NCBI GenBank assembly: GCA_019413925.1
Contig: DXMY01000026.1
Coordinates: forward strand, 28,682-92,681
Length of the DNA: 64,000 nucleotides
DNA from: Collinsella sp.
Lineage (GTDB): Bacteria > Actinomycetota > Coriobacteriia > Coriobacteriales > Coriobacteriaceae
Reading direction: 5' to 3'
Shown: piece after piece, positions 42,159-49,834 of the stretch
Layout of the letters: each line of letters starts with the position of its first letter
Position numbering within the stretch: the stretch's first letter is position 1
The notes under the pieces: model-generated
What the model was told of the DNA's origin: nothing
What the model saw: the letters and a program-made list of their open reading frames with translations, nothing else
Databases searched by the model: none
Position numbers and translations under genes: made by a program

Positions 42159-42488
42159 ATGAGCTATCTCATCATCGAGCTTGAGACGCAGCTGCTTAAG
42201 ACCGGAAAGACCAGCGCTGATCTGATTCGGGCGACGGGGCATACTCCGGCTAATATTTCAAAGCTAAGAAACGGAAAAATAAAAGCTATTCGCCTTAAGA
42301 CGCTTCTCGAAATCTGTGATGAGCTTGATTGTCAACCGGGAGATATTATTCAGCGCGTGAGCGAGAAAGAGCTTGAGGAGCTTATTGTTGAGCGTGCAAA
42401 AAACGTTGTGAGGCAGATGCGGGACGGCGGAGGCAATGAGGCGTCGCTTCCGACATCAGTCTTTGCTGTCGATTTGAGCGACGAGTAG
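42159..42488 (+). CDS. Small XRE transcriptional regulator
   Basis: A 109-residue Cro/C1-type regulator (LLKTGKTSADLIRATGHTPA, then ISKLRNGKIKAIRLKTL and CDELDCQPGDII). The fold covers residues 1-70; the remainder is a short charged tail. GAGGAAAC precedes the start. It belongs to the class paired with DUF2975 proteins and probably controls its own operon and the ABC genes downstream. Confidence 0.85.
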   Translation: MSYLIIELETQLLKTGKTSADLIRATGHTPANISKLRNGKIKAIRLKTLLEICDELDCQPGDIIQRVSEKELEELIVERAKNVVRQMRDGGGNEASLPTSVFAVDLSDE

Positions 42489-42525
42489 CTTAAGGCGAAC
42501 AACTAAAACGAAATATCAGCGTGAA

Positions 42526-42556
42526 GGGACCCGTGTCTAACACGGGTTCTTTCTTC
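42526..42556 (+). terminator. Terminator after the DUF2975/XRE operon
   Basis: GGGACCCGTG and CACGGGTTC form a stem with the TCTAA loop, followed by TTTCTTCT. Confidence 0.8.
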
Positions 42557-42565
42557 TAGATTATC

Positions 42566-42594
42566 TTGACAAATACGAGTTATCGAAAAACAAT
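42566..42594 (+). promoter_or_regulatory. Promoter of the ABC exporter operon
   Basis: TTGACA (42566-42571) with a 17-nt spacer and AACAAT (42589-42594) resembles a sigma70 promoter. It overlaps the GTTATCG half-site of the proposed XRE operator. Confidence 0.55.
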
Positions 42595-42632
42595 AACTAC
42601 AAGTAACCACGATAAAAGAAAGGAGGAACGAT

Positions 42633-43358
42633 ATGAGCGCATCAGCGATAAAGCTATCGAAGGTGTCGAAGCGCTATGGAAAACGGCGTGTGTTGCATGA
42701 CGTTTCCTTCGAGGTGGATCAGTCTGAGTTTTGCGCCCTTGTTGGTGCAAACGGGGCAGGCAAAAGCACGCTCATTAAAATCGTATTGGGCCTCTGCGAG
42801 CCATCGTCGGGGAGCGTGGAGCTCTTTGGAGGCAAGTCGAAAAAAGACCTGAGCTTGATGCGGGCGCGTGTCGGCTACGTGCCAGATTCCAGCGGTGCAT
42901 ACCAATCCCTCAGTGCGGTTGAGAATCTTCAAATCCGATGTGCGGAATGGGGGCTCGATGAGAAACGTGAGGTTCCTCGCGTCTTGGGCCTAGTCGGGCT
43001 GGACGTCGATGAGAAAAAGAGCGTGAGCAGTTTTTCTTTGGGAATGAAACGGCGACTGGATATAGCTACGGCTTTGTTGGGCGGCACCGACGTACTAATT
43101 TTCGATGAGCCGGCAAATGGATTGGATCCGTTGGGCATCGAGAGTATATGGACCCTTATCGGTCGATTGAATCGGGAGCAGGGCAAAACCATGCTTATCT
43201 CTAGCCACGACTTGGATGAGCTGGCATCGGTTGCAACAAGCTGCCTGTTTCTTCATGACGGCGAACTGCTGAAAAAGGAATCGATGGCCGTCATAAGGGA
43301 TGAGGCATCGTCCCTAAAAGAGTATTACAGGCGCTTGATGAACGCGGTCTCGCTATGA
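42633..43358 (+). CDS. ABC exporter ATP-binding protein
   Basis: A 241-residue ATPase of the CcmA/bacitracin-exporter class. Walker A GANGAGKST, signature FSLGMKRRLDIATALL, Walker B VLIFDEPANGLDP, H-loop ISSHDLDELA. AAAGGAGGAACGAT precedes the start. It overlaps the first permease by 4 nt. The substrate is unknown; lantibiotic-immunity-like two-permease systems have this architecture. Confidence 0.9.
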   Translation: MSASAIKLSKVSKRYGKRRVLHDVSFEVDQSEFCALVGANGAGKSTLIKIVLGLCEPSSGSVELFGGKSKKDLSLMRARVGYVPDSSGAYQSLSAVENLQIRCAEWGLDEKREVPRVLGLVGLDVDEKKSVSSFSLGMKRRLDIATALLGGTDVLIFDEPANGLDPLGIESIWTLIGRLNREQGKTMLISSHDLDELASVATSCLFLHDGELLKKESMAVIRDEASSLKEYYRRLMNAVSL

Positions 43359-44180
43359 AGCGGGCGATCCATCCCATAAAGGCAGATATGATGCGTCTAC
43401 ACAGGATGTTTCCGGCGCAGTTTGGTCTTACGCTTATGTTGGCGTGCGGTCTTCTCTTCGGTGTTTTTCTAAATAACGGAGCAACGTTGCTAGGCTTTGG
43501 CTATGGCGTTTGTGGGGAGGATATTGGTTTCCTCTGGAATGCAATCGATCCTTCTGCGCCTGATGAGTCCCTTGCGCGCAGCGCTTTTGCCGGTACATCC
43601 CTGTTCGTTCCACTCATCGTTTGTTTGGTGCTTTTACAGGAGCATGGCTATAAAGAGGGATACCGAATTTCTTCAGCAAGAGGTCTCGCCCGCTTTAATG
43701 GGGCTCTGGCACATGTGCTTTCGTCTGCTTTAATAGTCGGTGCAGCTTATAGCGCACTTTGCCTTCTTTTGTTTGCAATAGCCATAATGCGTGGGGGGGC
43801 AAAACTACACGCACGGCATGCTGGCTGCATTTTTGCCTGCGATGATAATCAACGCCGTATTGGTGATATCGGTTGCGTTGGAGACGATGACCATCTATCG
43901 GATTACAGGCAGCGCTGTATTGAGCGGGGCTGTAATAATAATTGGATTTGTCATGAGCTTGACGCTCTACGGAACCTTCCTTCAGGCACCTATACCATCC
44001 TTGCGATGGATCTTCCTCCTTCCGGGGCCGTACCTTGGAGCCGGATGTGCCCTTGGGTATAGCGATATGGGGCAGCTGACGCTTCTGGGATATGGCGTGG
44101 CAGCTGGCTGTCTATCGGTATTGATTTACGCTCTCGTGACCTGTCGTGTCGGAGGTGTGCTCAATGGCTCGTCAGATTAA
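43355..44180 (+). pseudogene. ABC permease frameshifted at a G7 tract
   Basis: The N-terminal part (residues 1 to about 148, ending LLFAIAIMRGG) shows membrane helices typical of the partner permease. The hydrophobic continuation GGQNYTHGMLAAFLPAMI to VGGVLNGSSD lies in the +1 frame and runs to 44180. The break coincides with seven Gs at 43793-43799. With six Gs the reading frame would be continuous and encode about 274 residues, similar to the second permease (272). The present sequence would make a truncated, nonsense-tailed product ending at 44062. It may be a pseudogene, a phase-variable gene or a base-calling error. Confidence 0.75.
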
Positions 44181-44982
44181 AAGGTTCCTCCATTCAGAAT
44201 TGAAGCATGTAAGCGAATGGACGTACGTCTTAATCCTGGCAATTTATGCGTGTATGGTGATATTGCAGCTTAATTCTTTCCCGATGTGGTTCTGTAGCCT
44301 CCGCGAGGGCAGTTTCTTGGGCTTTTTCCCAGACCCGACGCTTAAACTGTCGGCAGAGGACGCCCTTCTATTTGGTAATGCAGAGGTTTTTCGCGGTCTG
44401 CTGTTCAACGTAGCCCCGTTGGCTCATGCATTGTTCTTTCCGTTCATCGCGGCTTGCATTGTGCCGCGCTTTGTCAGTTCGGGCTTTATTGAGGAACCGT
44501 GGGGGTTGTCGGAGGCTCGGGGAGGGAAGCGTGTGTGCGCTATCGTTGCGCGAGTGGTGCTGTCTTCTTTTGCCCTTTTGGGCGCGTTTATCTTGTCGAG
44601 TGTCGTTTTGTACTGTCTTAACTGCGTAATCGTTTTGGATGCTCAGCAGTATTTCAACCTGAATATTTTTTGCTATCGACTTCTTCTGGCGAGTGTCGTC
44701 TGCCTTGCATACGTGGTCTCTTGCGTGATTGCTGTTTCCTATTTTGGATCCGGCTTCGGTCCGATTGGCATGCTGCTGCTTGTCAACGTTGTAGCGATCT
44801 ACATACAGCTCGGGGCCATTTCCATGCTTCCGCTTCCGTCCTCGATGCTCATGTGGATTTGTGGCGTGACCCCGTTGGGGAATAGTCAATGCATTTCGAT
44901 TCTAATTGACTGCCTAATTAACGTAGCAAGCGTTTTTACCATTTGCTTTACCGTAGACCGATTGCGGTCGAGATTTCTTTGA
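44164..44982 (+). CDS. ABC exporter permease (second)
   Basis: A 272-residue polytopic protein with six likely membrane helices. It starts MARQIKRFLHSELKH, 8 nt after GGAGG; an in-frame GTG at 44146 is less likely. It overlaps the end of the first permease by 17 nt. It likely forms a heterodimer with that protein around the ATPase. Confidence 0.8.
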   Translation: MARQIKRFLHSELKHVSEWTYVLILAIYACMVILQLNSFPMWFCSLREGSFLGFFPDPTLKLSAEDALLFGNAEVFRGLLFNVAPLAHALFFPFIAACIVPRFVSSGFIEEPWGLSEARGGKRVCAIVARVVLSSFALLGAFILSSVVLYCLNCVIVLDAQQYFNLNIFCYRLLLASVVCLAYVVSCVIAVSYFGSGFGPIGMLLLVNVVAIYIQLGAISMLPLPSSMLMWICGVTPLGNSQCISILIDCLINVASVFTICFTVDRLRSRFL

Positions 44983-45022
44983 TTGTTTGTGAGGGATAAT
45001 CATACCGAGCATACCAAATACA

Positions 45023-45057
45023 GGGGGGCGGGCACCGTGGCTGGTGTCCGCCCCCCC
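45023..45057. terminator. GC hairpin between convergent operons
   Basis: GGGGGGCGGGCACC and GGTGTCCGCCCCCC form a strong stem with a 6-nt loop, between the ABC permease gene and the convergent C26 gene. Confidence 0.6.
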
Positions 45058-45092
45058 CGTCATGGAAAGCTTTAGCCTGTGTGATTCGCGAG

Positions 45093-45902
45093 CTAGCGGG
45101 CCTGTTTTACTTTGGCCGCTGCCTCGACAAACGACTTCCACAGGTTAAAGTCGGTCTCGAGCGTCTGCCAGGTGTACTCGGGGTGCCATTGCACGCCCAG
45201 GCAGAAAGGCTGGCCTTCGACTTCGATGCACTCGGGAACGCCATCGGTTGCCTTGGCGACCAAGCGCGTGCTTTTACCCAGACGATCGACGCAGCAGTGG
45301 TGTGCCGAGTTGGTCTGGATCAGCCTGTGCCCGCCAACCGCGCGCTCCAGCAGCGAGCCCGGCACGACCTCGACAGGGTGCACGGGGTCGTTGAGCACGT
45401 GGGTGTGGCGCCACTGCGTGCGGCCCTCGCGAGCGCCCAGGCTCGGCACGTCCATGCATAGGGTGCCGCCAGTGGCGACATTGAGCAACTGCGTGCCGCG
45501 GCAGGTGGTAAAGAGCGGCTTTTTAGCACGGAGCACCTCGCCGACCAGCTTAAACTCAAAGCTATCGCGGATCTCGCAGCAGAGGGTGGGGTCGTAGGGT
45601 CGATCATCGCCCCAGCGCTTGGGGTTGACGTCCGGGCCGCCGGGAATGGCGATGCCGTCAGCGATTTCCACGTAATGACGGATAACGTCGACGTCTTCGG
45701 TAATGGACATCTGCAGCGGCAGGCCGCCAGCGGCAAGGATGGCATCGACAAAGACACTTGCGATTTCCTCGTTGGGGGAGAGCGTCTCGCTCAAAAACGG
45801 TTTTGCCTCTTCCCAACGCGGCGCGACGAGGATGAGCGGACGGTCGGCGGGGGCAACGTCGACGTGCGGGGTGTATGACGATGAAGTACGAGTTCCGATC
45901 AT
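45093..45902 (-). CDS. Class I glutamine-amidotransferase-like hydrolase, peptidase C26
   Basis: A 269-residue gamma-glutamyl hydrolase-like protein (PuuD/C26). The nucleophile elbow is FTTCRGTQLLNVA, the histidine and glutamate are in LGVQWHPEYT, and IAIPGGPDVNPKRW is the oxyanion segment. Members hydrolyse gamma-glutamyl amides such as gamma-glutamyl-GABA or poly-gamma-glutamates. It is last in a glutamate/glutamine-type ABC operon, so it could release glutamate from imported gamma-glutamyl compounds. Start 45902 is preferred because the longer form at 45944 has no ribosome-binding site. Confidence 0.85.
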   Translation of the reverse strand: MIGTRTSSSYTPHVDVAPADRPLILVAPRWEEAKPFLSETLSPNEEIASVFVDAILAAGGLPLQMSITEDVDVIRHYVEIADGIAIPGGPDVNPKRWGDDRPYDPTLCCEIRDSFEFKLVGEVLRAKKPLFTTCRGTQLLNVATGGTLCMDVPSLGAREGRTQWRHTHVLNDPVHPVEVVPGSLLERAVGGHRLIQTNSAHHCCVDRLGKSTRLVAKATDGVPECIEVEGQPFCLGVQWHPEYTWQTLETDFNLWKSFVEAAAKVKQAR

Positions 45903-45954
45903 AGGTGTAACTTTCGAGTTTGGATGGTCATGGCGAGCGAACATGGCAATTGAG

Positions 45955-46719
45955 CTAGTGGCCCTTGATGGAGTTGAGGAAGTCCTGGGCGCGCTTGGTC
46001 TGGGGATGGTCGAAGAACTCGTCGGGCGTGCCGGTTTCCACGATCTGGCCGTCGGCCATAAACACGACGCGGTCGGCCACGCGGCGGGCGAAGTTCATCT
46101 CGTGCGTGATGACGATCATCGTCATACCCTGCTGGGCCAGACGGACCATGACCTCGAGCACCTCGTTGATCATTTCGGGATCGAGGGCGCTCGTGGGCTC
46201 GTCAAAGAGCATGGCCTTGGGCTGCATGGCAAGCGAGCGGGCGATGGCTACACGCTGTTGCTGGCCGCCCGAGAGCTGTGCGGGCACCTTATCGGCCTGC
46301 TCGGCAACGCCCACGCGGCCCAGCAGGTCCATGGCACGCTCGCGGGCCTCGTCCTTGGAGACGCCCAGCACATCGACCGGTCCCAGCATGACGTTCTGCA
46401 GTACGGTCATATGTGCGAACAGGTTGAACTGCTGAAACACCATGCCCAGCTCGGCACGCATGCGGGCAAGGTCCTTGCCTTCCTGCGGCAAGGGTTGGCC
46501 CTCGATGAGGATCTCGCCCGAGTCGATGGTCTCCAAGCGGTTGATGGTGCGGCACATGGTCGACTTGCCCGAGCCCGAGGGCCCGATCACGACGACGACC
46601 TCGCCGCGGTCGACCGAGAGATTGATGTCGTTGAGGACATGTAGATCGCCATAGTGCTTATCGACGTGTCTGAGCTCGATCAGCGGCTGATTGCCGGTTG
46701 AAGAGGTGCTCTGTGCCAT
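45955..46719 (-). CDS. Polar amino-acid ABC transporter ATP-binding protein (GlnQ-like)
   Basis: A 254-residue ATPase of the polar amino-acid uptake family: Walker A GPSGSGKST, Q-loop MVFQQFNLFAHMTV, signature LSGGQQQRVAIARSLA, Walker B AMLFDEPTSALDPE, and THEMNFARRVADR typical of GlnQ/GluA. It supplies energy for the two permeases encoded upstream on the same strand. GAGCC lies before the start. Confidence 0.93.
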   Translation of the reverse strand: MAQSTSSTGNQPLIELRHVDKHYGDLHVLNDINLSVDRGEVVVVIGPSGSGKSTMCRTINRLETIDSGEILIEGQPLPQEGKDLARMRAELGMVFQQFNLFAHMTVLQNVMLGPVDVLGVSKDEARERAMDLLGRVGVAEQADKVPAQLSGGQQQRVAIARSLAMQPKAMLFDEPTSALDPEMINEVLEVMVRLAQQGMTMIVITHEMNFARRVADRVVFMADGQIVETGTPDEFFDHPQTKRAQDFLNSIKGH

Positions 46720-46755
46720 GGTGCTCGGCTCCTTATGATTCGAAATGGTAAAGCG

Positions 46756-47589
46756 TTAGCGGATGATGGTCGCACCGGTCTTGTGCGAAACGTAGACAGC
46801 GGCCTTGTTGATCGCGACGTTGATGAGGATGTAGATGACCGCGATTACCAGGTAGACCGACACGAGAGCGTCGTAGTTGGTAATGAGCACGCGGGCGTTT
46901 TGCATGAGGTCGGGGTAGCTCACCACGTAGGCGACGGTGGTGTCTTTAACAACGACCACGAGCTGCGAAATCAACGACGGAATGATAAATCGAATCGCCT
47001 GCGGCAACACGATTTTAAAGGTGATTTTAGCTTTGGAGAGACCGAGTGCCTGGGCGGCTTCGACCTGGCCGCGCGGCACGGCGTTAACGCCGGCACGGAA
47101 GATCTCGGCAAGTACGCCGGCTGCAGCGAGCGCGACGGGAAGCGTGAGCATCCAAAACGACGGCAGCGCGATCTTGTACTGGGGCAGCACCAAAAAGAAG
47201 AAGTAGATGAACAGCAGACTCGGCACGCCGCGGAAGAAATCGGTGAGCACGCGGCAGACCAGCTGCAGCGGCTTAATGTCGCTGGTACGGCCGAGCATAA
47301 GGGCTAAGCCCAGCACCAGCGCGATGGCGCCGGCGGTGAGTGCGACTTTGACGGTGCCCTCAAAGCCGGCAAGCAAGAACTTCCAGGTGGTGAGGTGCGT
47401 GAAGAAATACCAATAGTGGACCGAAAGCTGGCCGGTCACATAAAAGCGCTGCAGTACCAGGACGACGAGTGCGGCGACGGCAACAAGCGAGATGGCGGTG
47501 CCGATGCGAATCTTGGTGCGCATCTTGGGGCCGGGAGCCTCGTAGAGCGCATCGCGCATGGTGAGCGCGGAGGTGGGGTGCTTGCTCAT
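46756..47589 (-). CDS. Polar amino-acid ABC permease (GluD-like)
   Basis: A 277-residue HisM/GlnP-type permease with five or six membrane helices. The EAA loop reads RAGVNAVPRGQVEAAQALGL followed by SKAKITFKIVLPQAI. It starts four nucleotides inside the end of the preceding permease gene (ATGA overlap, 47586-47589), which implies coupled translation. Confidence 0.9.
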   Translation of the reverse strand: MSKHPTSALTMRDALYEAPGPKMRTKIRIGTAISLVAVAALVVLVLQRFYVTGQLSVHYWYFFTHLTTWKFLLAGFEGTVKVALTAGAIALVLGLALMLGRTSDIKPLQLVCRVLTDFFRGVPSLLFIYFFFLVLPQYKIALPSFWMLTLPVALAAAGVLAEIFRAGVNAVPRGQVEAAQALGLSKAKITFKIVLPQAIRFIIPSLISQLVVVVKDTTVAYVVSYPDLMQNARVLITNYDALVSVYLVIAVIYILINVAINKAAVYVSHKTGATIIR

Positions 47590-48245
47590 CGGAGGATCCT
47601 CACCTTCTTATCGATGTAGTTGCCAATGTGGCTCACCACAAAGGCCGTGCCCAGGTAGCCGAGCGCCGAGATAAAGAACGCGGCGACGCCGCCGAGCGAG
47701 CGCGTGTTGATGTAGCTCACCACGCCGGTGAGCTCCTGCGGCTTAAGCGGCACCTGGCTGCCCAAGGCGGTAGTGAGCATGACGGCGATAAAGAGGTTGG
47801 TCATGGGTAATACGCTCGAGCGCAGCGCCTGCGGAATCACGATCTTGGCGAGGATACGGCTGAAGCTCATACCGAGCGAACGTGCAGCTTCGACCTGGCC
47901 GACGCCGACGGTGTTGATGCCGCTCATATAGTTCTCGGAGCCAAAGGCCGAGCCCAAAAGGACCGTGGCGACGATAACGCAGGTGCGATAGGGCAGGACG
48001 ACCTTGAGCGGCGGCAGTGCGTAGACGACGATGATGAGCAGCGCGATGCCGGGGATGTTACGGAAGACCTGGACATACAGGTCGCCAAAGACGCGCAGCG
48101 GCTTGAGCGGCGACACGCGCATCACGGTGACGGCGACGGCCAGCACCATGGCGATGGTAAACGACTCAAGCGTCATGCCCCAGGTTGCTAGCAGCGCGTC
48201 GATATAGTTCTGGTCATAGAGCGACCAGAGCTCGGAGAGACTCAT
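47586..48245 (-). CDS. Polar amino-acid ABC permease (GluC-like)
   Basis: A 219-residue permease with the EAA motif INTVGVGQVEAARSLGMSFS. It is about 60 residues shorter than its partner, as is common in GluC/GluD pairs. GGGAGGTCCGC precedes the start on the minus strand. It lies downstream of the binding protein behind a GC hairpin. Confidence 0.9.
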   Translation of the reverse strand: MSLSELWSLYDQNYIDALLATWGMTLESFTIAMVLAVAVTVMRVSPLKPLRVFGDLYVQVFRNIPGIALLIIVVYALPPLKVVLPYRTCVIVATVLLGSAFGSENYMSGINTVGVGQVEAARSLGMSFSRILAKIVIPQALRSSVLPMTNLFIAVMLTTALGSQVPLKPQELTGVVSYINTRSLGGVAAFFISALGYLGTAFVVSHIGNYIDKKVRILR

Positions 48246-48269
48246 GCGGACCTCCCGCCGGTAAGGAAA

Positions 48270-48295
48270 GGGGCTCCCGTGTGTACGGAAGCCCC
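48270..48295 (-). other. Intra-operon hairpin after the binding-protein gene
   Basis: GGGGCTTCCG and CGGGAGCCCC pair on the minus strand 88 nt past the stop. Such stems often protect the binding-protein mRNA or reduce downstream expression. Confidence 0.6.
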
Positions 48296-48383
48296 GACAA
48301 CTCAGTGAGGAAACAGTTTAGCGCAATAAAGCGCATCGTGCGTTTCCGTATGGTTTCGTAGCGGCCGTTACTAGGCTCGCTGC

Positions 48384-49379
48384 CTAGGCGCCGATCTCGG
48401 GCAGCTCGGGAACATTGGTGTCGCCCGTACGGTCGCCAATGCAGATCTGCCACAGCTCGGTCCAGGTGCCGTCGTCCTCGATCTTCTTAAGGAAGTCGTT
48501 GACAAAGGCGACGCCGTCGGAATCGAGCGGCAGGCCGATACCATAGGGCTCCTTGCTGCCGAAGGGCTTGCCGGCGATCTTGTACTTACCGGGCTCGCGG
48601 ACCAGGGCGCTCTGCTGCATGTTGTTATCGATGACGTAGGCGTCAACGCGGCCCTGCTGGAGTGCCTGGCGGGCCTCCTCGTCGGTCTTGAACTCCTGCT
48701 GGCTGGCCTTGGGGGCGAACTCCTCCAGGATGGCGGGGCCGTTGGAGCCGGACTGGACGGCGACGTTCTTGTCGGCCAGGTCGTCGACGCTCTTGATGTC
48801 GTCGTTATCGGCGAGCACCAGGATAGCCTGCTGGGTGTAGTAGTAGGGACCGGCGAAGGAGACGAGCTTCTTGCGCTCGTCAGTGATGGTGTAGGTGGCA
48901 AAGACAGCGTCGACCTGGCCGTTCTGCAGGACGGACTCGCGCGTGTCCGAGGTCACCTGGGTGATCTCGACCTTGTTCTCGCCCAGAATGTAGTTGGACA
49001 GGAGCTGTGCGATACCGGCGTCGAAGCCGCGGGTCTGACCGTCTTTCTCGTTGAGGAGGGAGAAGAGCGTGGAGGTCTGAACGCCACCGATCTTAAAGAC
49101 ACCGGCGTCCTTGACGGCCGTGGCCCAGGTGCTGGCGGCGATGGCGTCGTCATCGGCCTTGGGGCCGTTGTCGACGAGTTTGTCGAATGCCTTGGCATCG
49201 AGTATGGTGGAAGCCTCGGTATCTTCGGAGCTCTTGGAGGAGCCGGCGGCGGAACCCTTGTCGGCCTCGGCACTGGTGTCGGAGCAGCCGGCAAGACCAA
49301 GGCCGGCGACGGTTGCGAAGGTGGCGGCAACGAAGCCGCGGCGGTCGAGAACGACCTGCTGGGAGAGGTTTTTGCTCAT
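48384..49379 (-). CDS. Polar amino-acid substrate-binding lipoprotein (GluB-like)
   Basis: A 331-residue solute-binding protein of family 3. The N-terminus has twin arginines, DRRGFVAATFATVAGL, then the lipobox LAGC, which suggests Tat export of a lipoprotein. A Ser/Glu/Asp-rich linker (residues 34-55) follows. The ligand-binding domain has FKIGGVQTSTLFSLLNEKDG and GFDAGIAQLLSNYILG. It delivers glutamate, glutamine or a related amino acid to the permeases. AAAGGTGTTCTACC precedes the start. Confidence 0.92.
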   Translation of the reverse strand: MSKNLSQQVVLDRRGFVAATFATVAGLGLAGCSDTSAEADKGSAAGSSKSSEDTEASTILDAKAFDKLVDNGPKADDDAIAASTWATAVKDAGVFKIGGVQTSTLFSLLNEKDGQTRGFDAGIAQLLSNYILGENKVEITQVTSDTRESVLQNGQVDAVFATYTITDERKKLVSFAGPYYYTQQAILVLADNDDIKSVDDLADKNVAVQSGSNGPAILEEFAPKASQQEFKTDEEARQALQQGRVDAYVIDNNMQQSALVREPGKYKIAGKPFGSKEPYGIGLPLDSDGVAFVNDFLKKIEDDGTWTELWQICIGDRTGDTNVPELPEIGA

Positions 49380-49422
49380 GGTAGAACACCTTTCTCAATA
49401 AAAGCCCTAGCGGTTGAGTAGA

Positions 49423-49452
49423 GTTATACCCTATCGCGCTCAAATGGGTCAA
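49423..49452 (-). promoter_or_regulatory. Promoter of the amino-acid ABC operon
   Basis: On the minus strand TTGACC (49452-49447), an 18-nt spacer and TATAAC (49428-49423) form a near-consensus promoter 44 nt upstream of the binding-protein start. Confidence 0.65.
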
Positions 49453-49563
49453 CACGAAATAACTCAGAAACATACTTACCTTATGGGTAATTCTTCCTAC
49501 CAAAAAGGGACAGGCACCTTTGTGGTGGTTCTTGCAGATGTGGTGGCCTGTCTCGCTGCTTTG

Positions 49564-49779
49564 TCTCAATCTGTAACAGTTAGACGAGGAAATGGGTTCT
49601 ACCTGTTACAGATCGAGATTTTCTCTTTAGGGGAATTCGAATGTCTCAATCTGTAACATCTGGACGGCCAGAAGGTCTCTATCTGTTACAGATTGAGACA
49701 AAGGTCAGGGACTAAGACGTCTTTTCTCGATCTGTAACAGTTAGACGGGAATTCGGGCCCTAGATGTTACAGATCGAGA
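49564..49779. repeat. Tandem array of three hairpins with 80-bp period
   Basis: Unit 1: TCTCAATCTGTAACAG (49564-49579) with CTGTTACAGATCGAGA (49603-49618). Unit 2: TGTCTCAATCTGTAACA (49642-49658) with its perfect complement (49684-49700). Unit 3: TCTCGATCTGTAACA (49725-49739) with its perfect complement (49765-49779). The left arms start 80 and 81 bp apart. The 23-25-nt loops share TAGACG or GGACG near the 5' side. It lies between the dxs 3' end and the ABC operon promoter; no protein is encoded. Confidence 0.9.
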
Positions 49780-49799
49780 TAGTTGAGCTCAAAAATAAA

Positions 49800-49832
49800 A
49801 ACTTCCGCAGGGGTGCTTCCCTTGCGGAGGTT
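49800..49832 (-). terminator. dxs terminator
   Basis: On the minus strand AACCTCCGCAAGGG and the complementary CCCCTGCGGAAG flank a short loop and are followed by TTTTTATTTTT. Confidence 0.85.
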
Positions 49833-49834
49833 TT

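Noticed and set aside
49564..49779. Hairpin array as a T-box or other riboswitch
   Set aside because: The units are near-identical repeats, no T-box or known aptamer sequence is visible, and they lie upstream of the promoter rather than in a leader.
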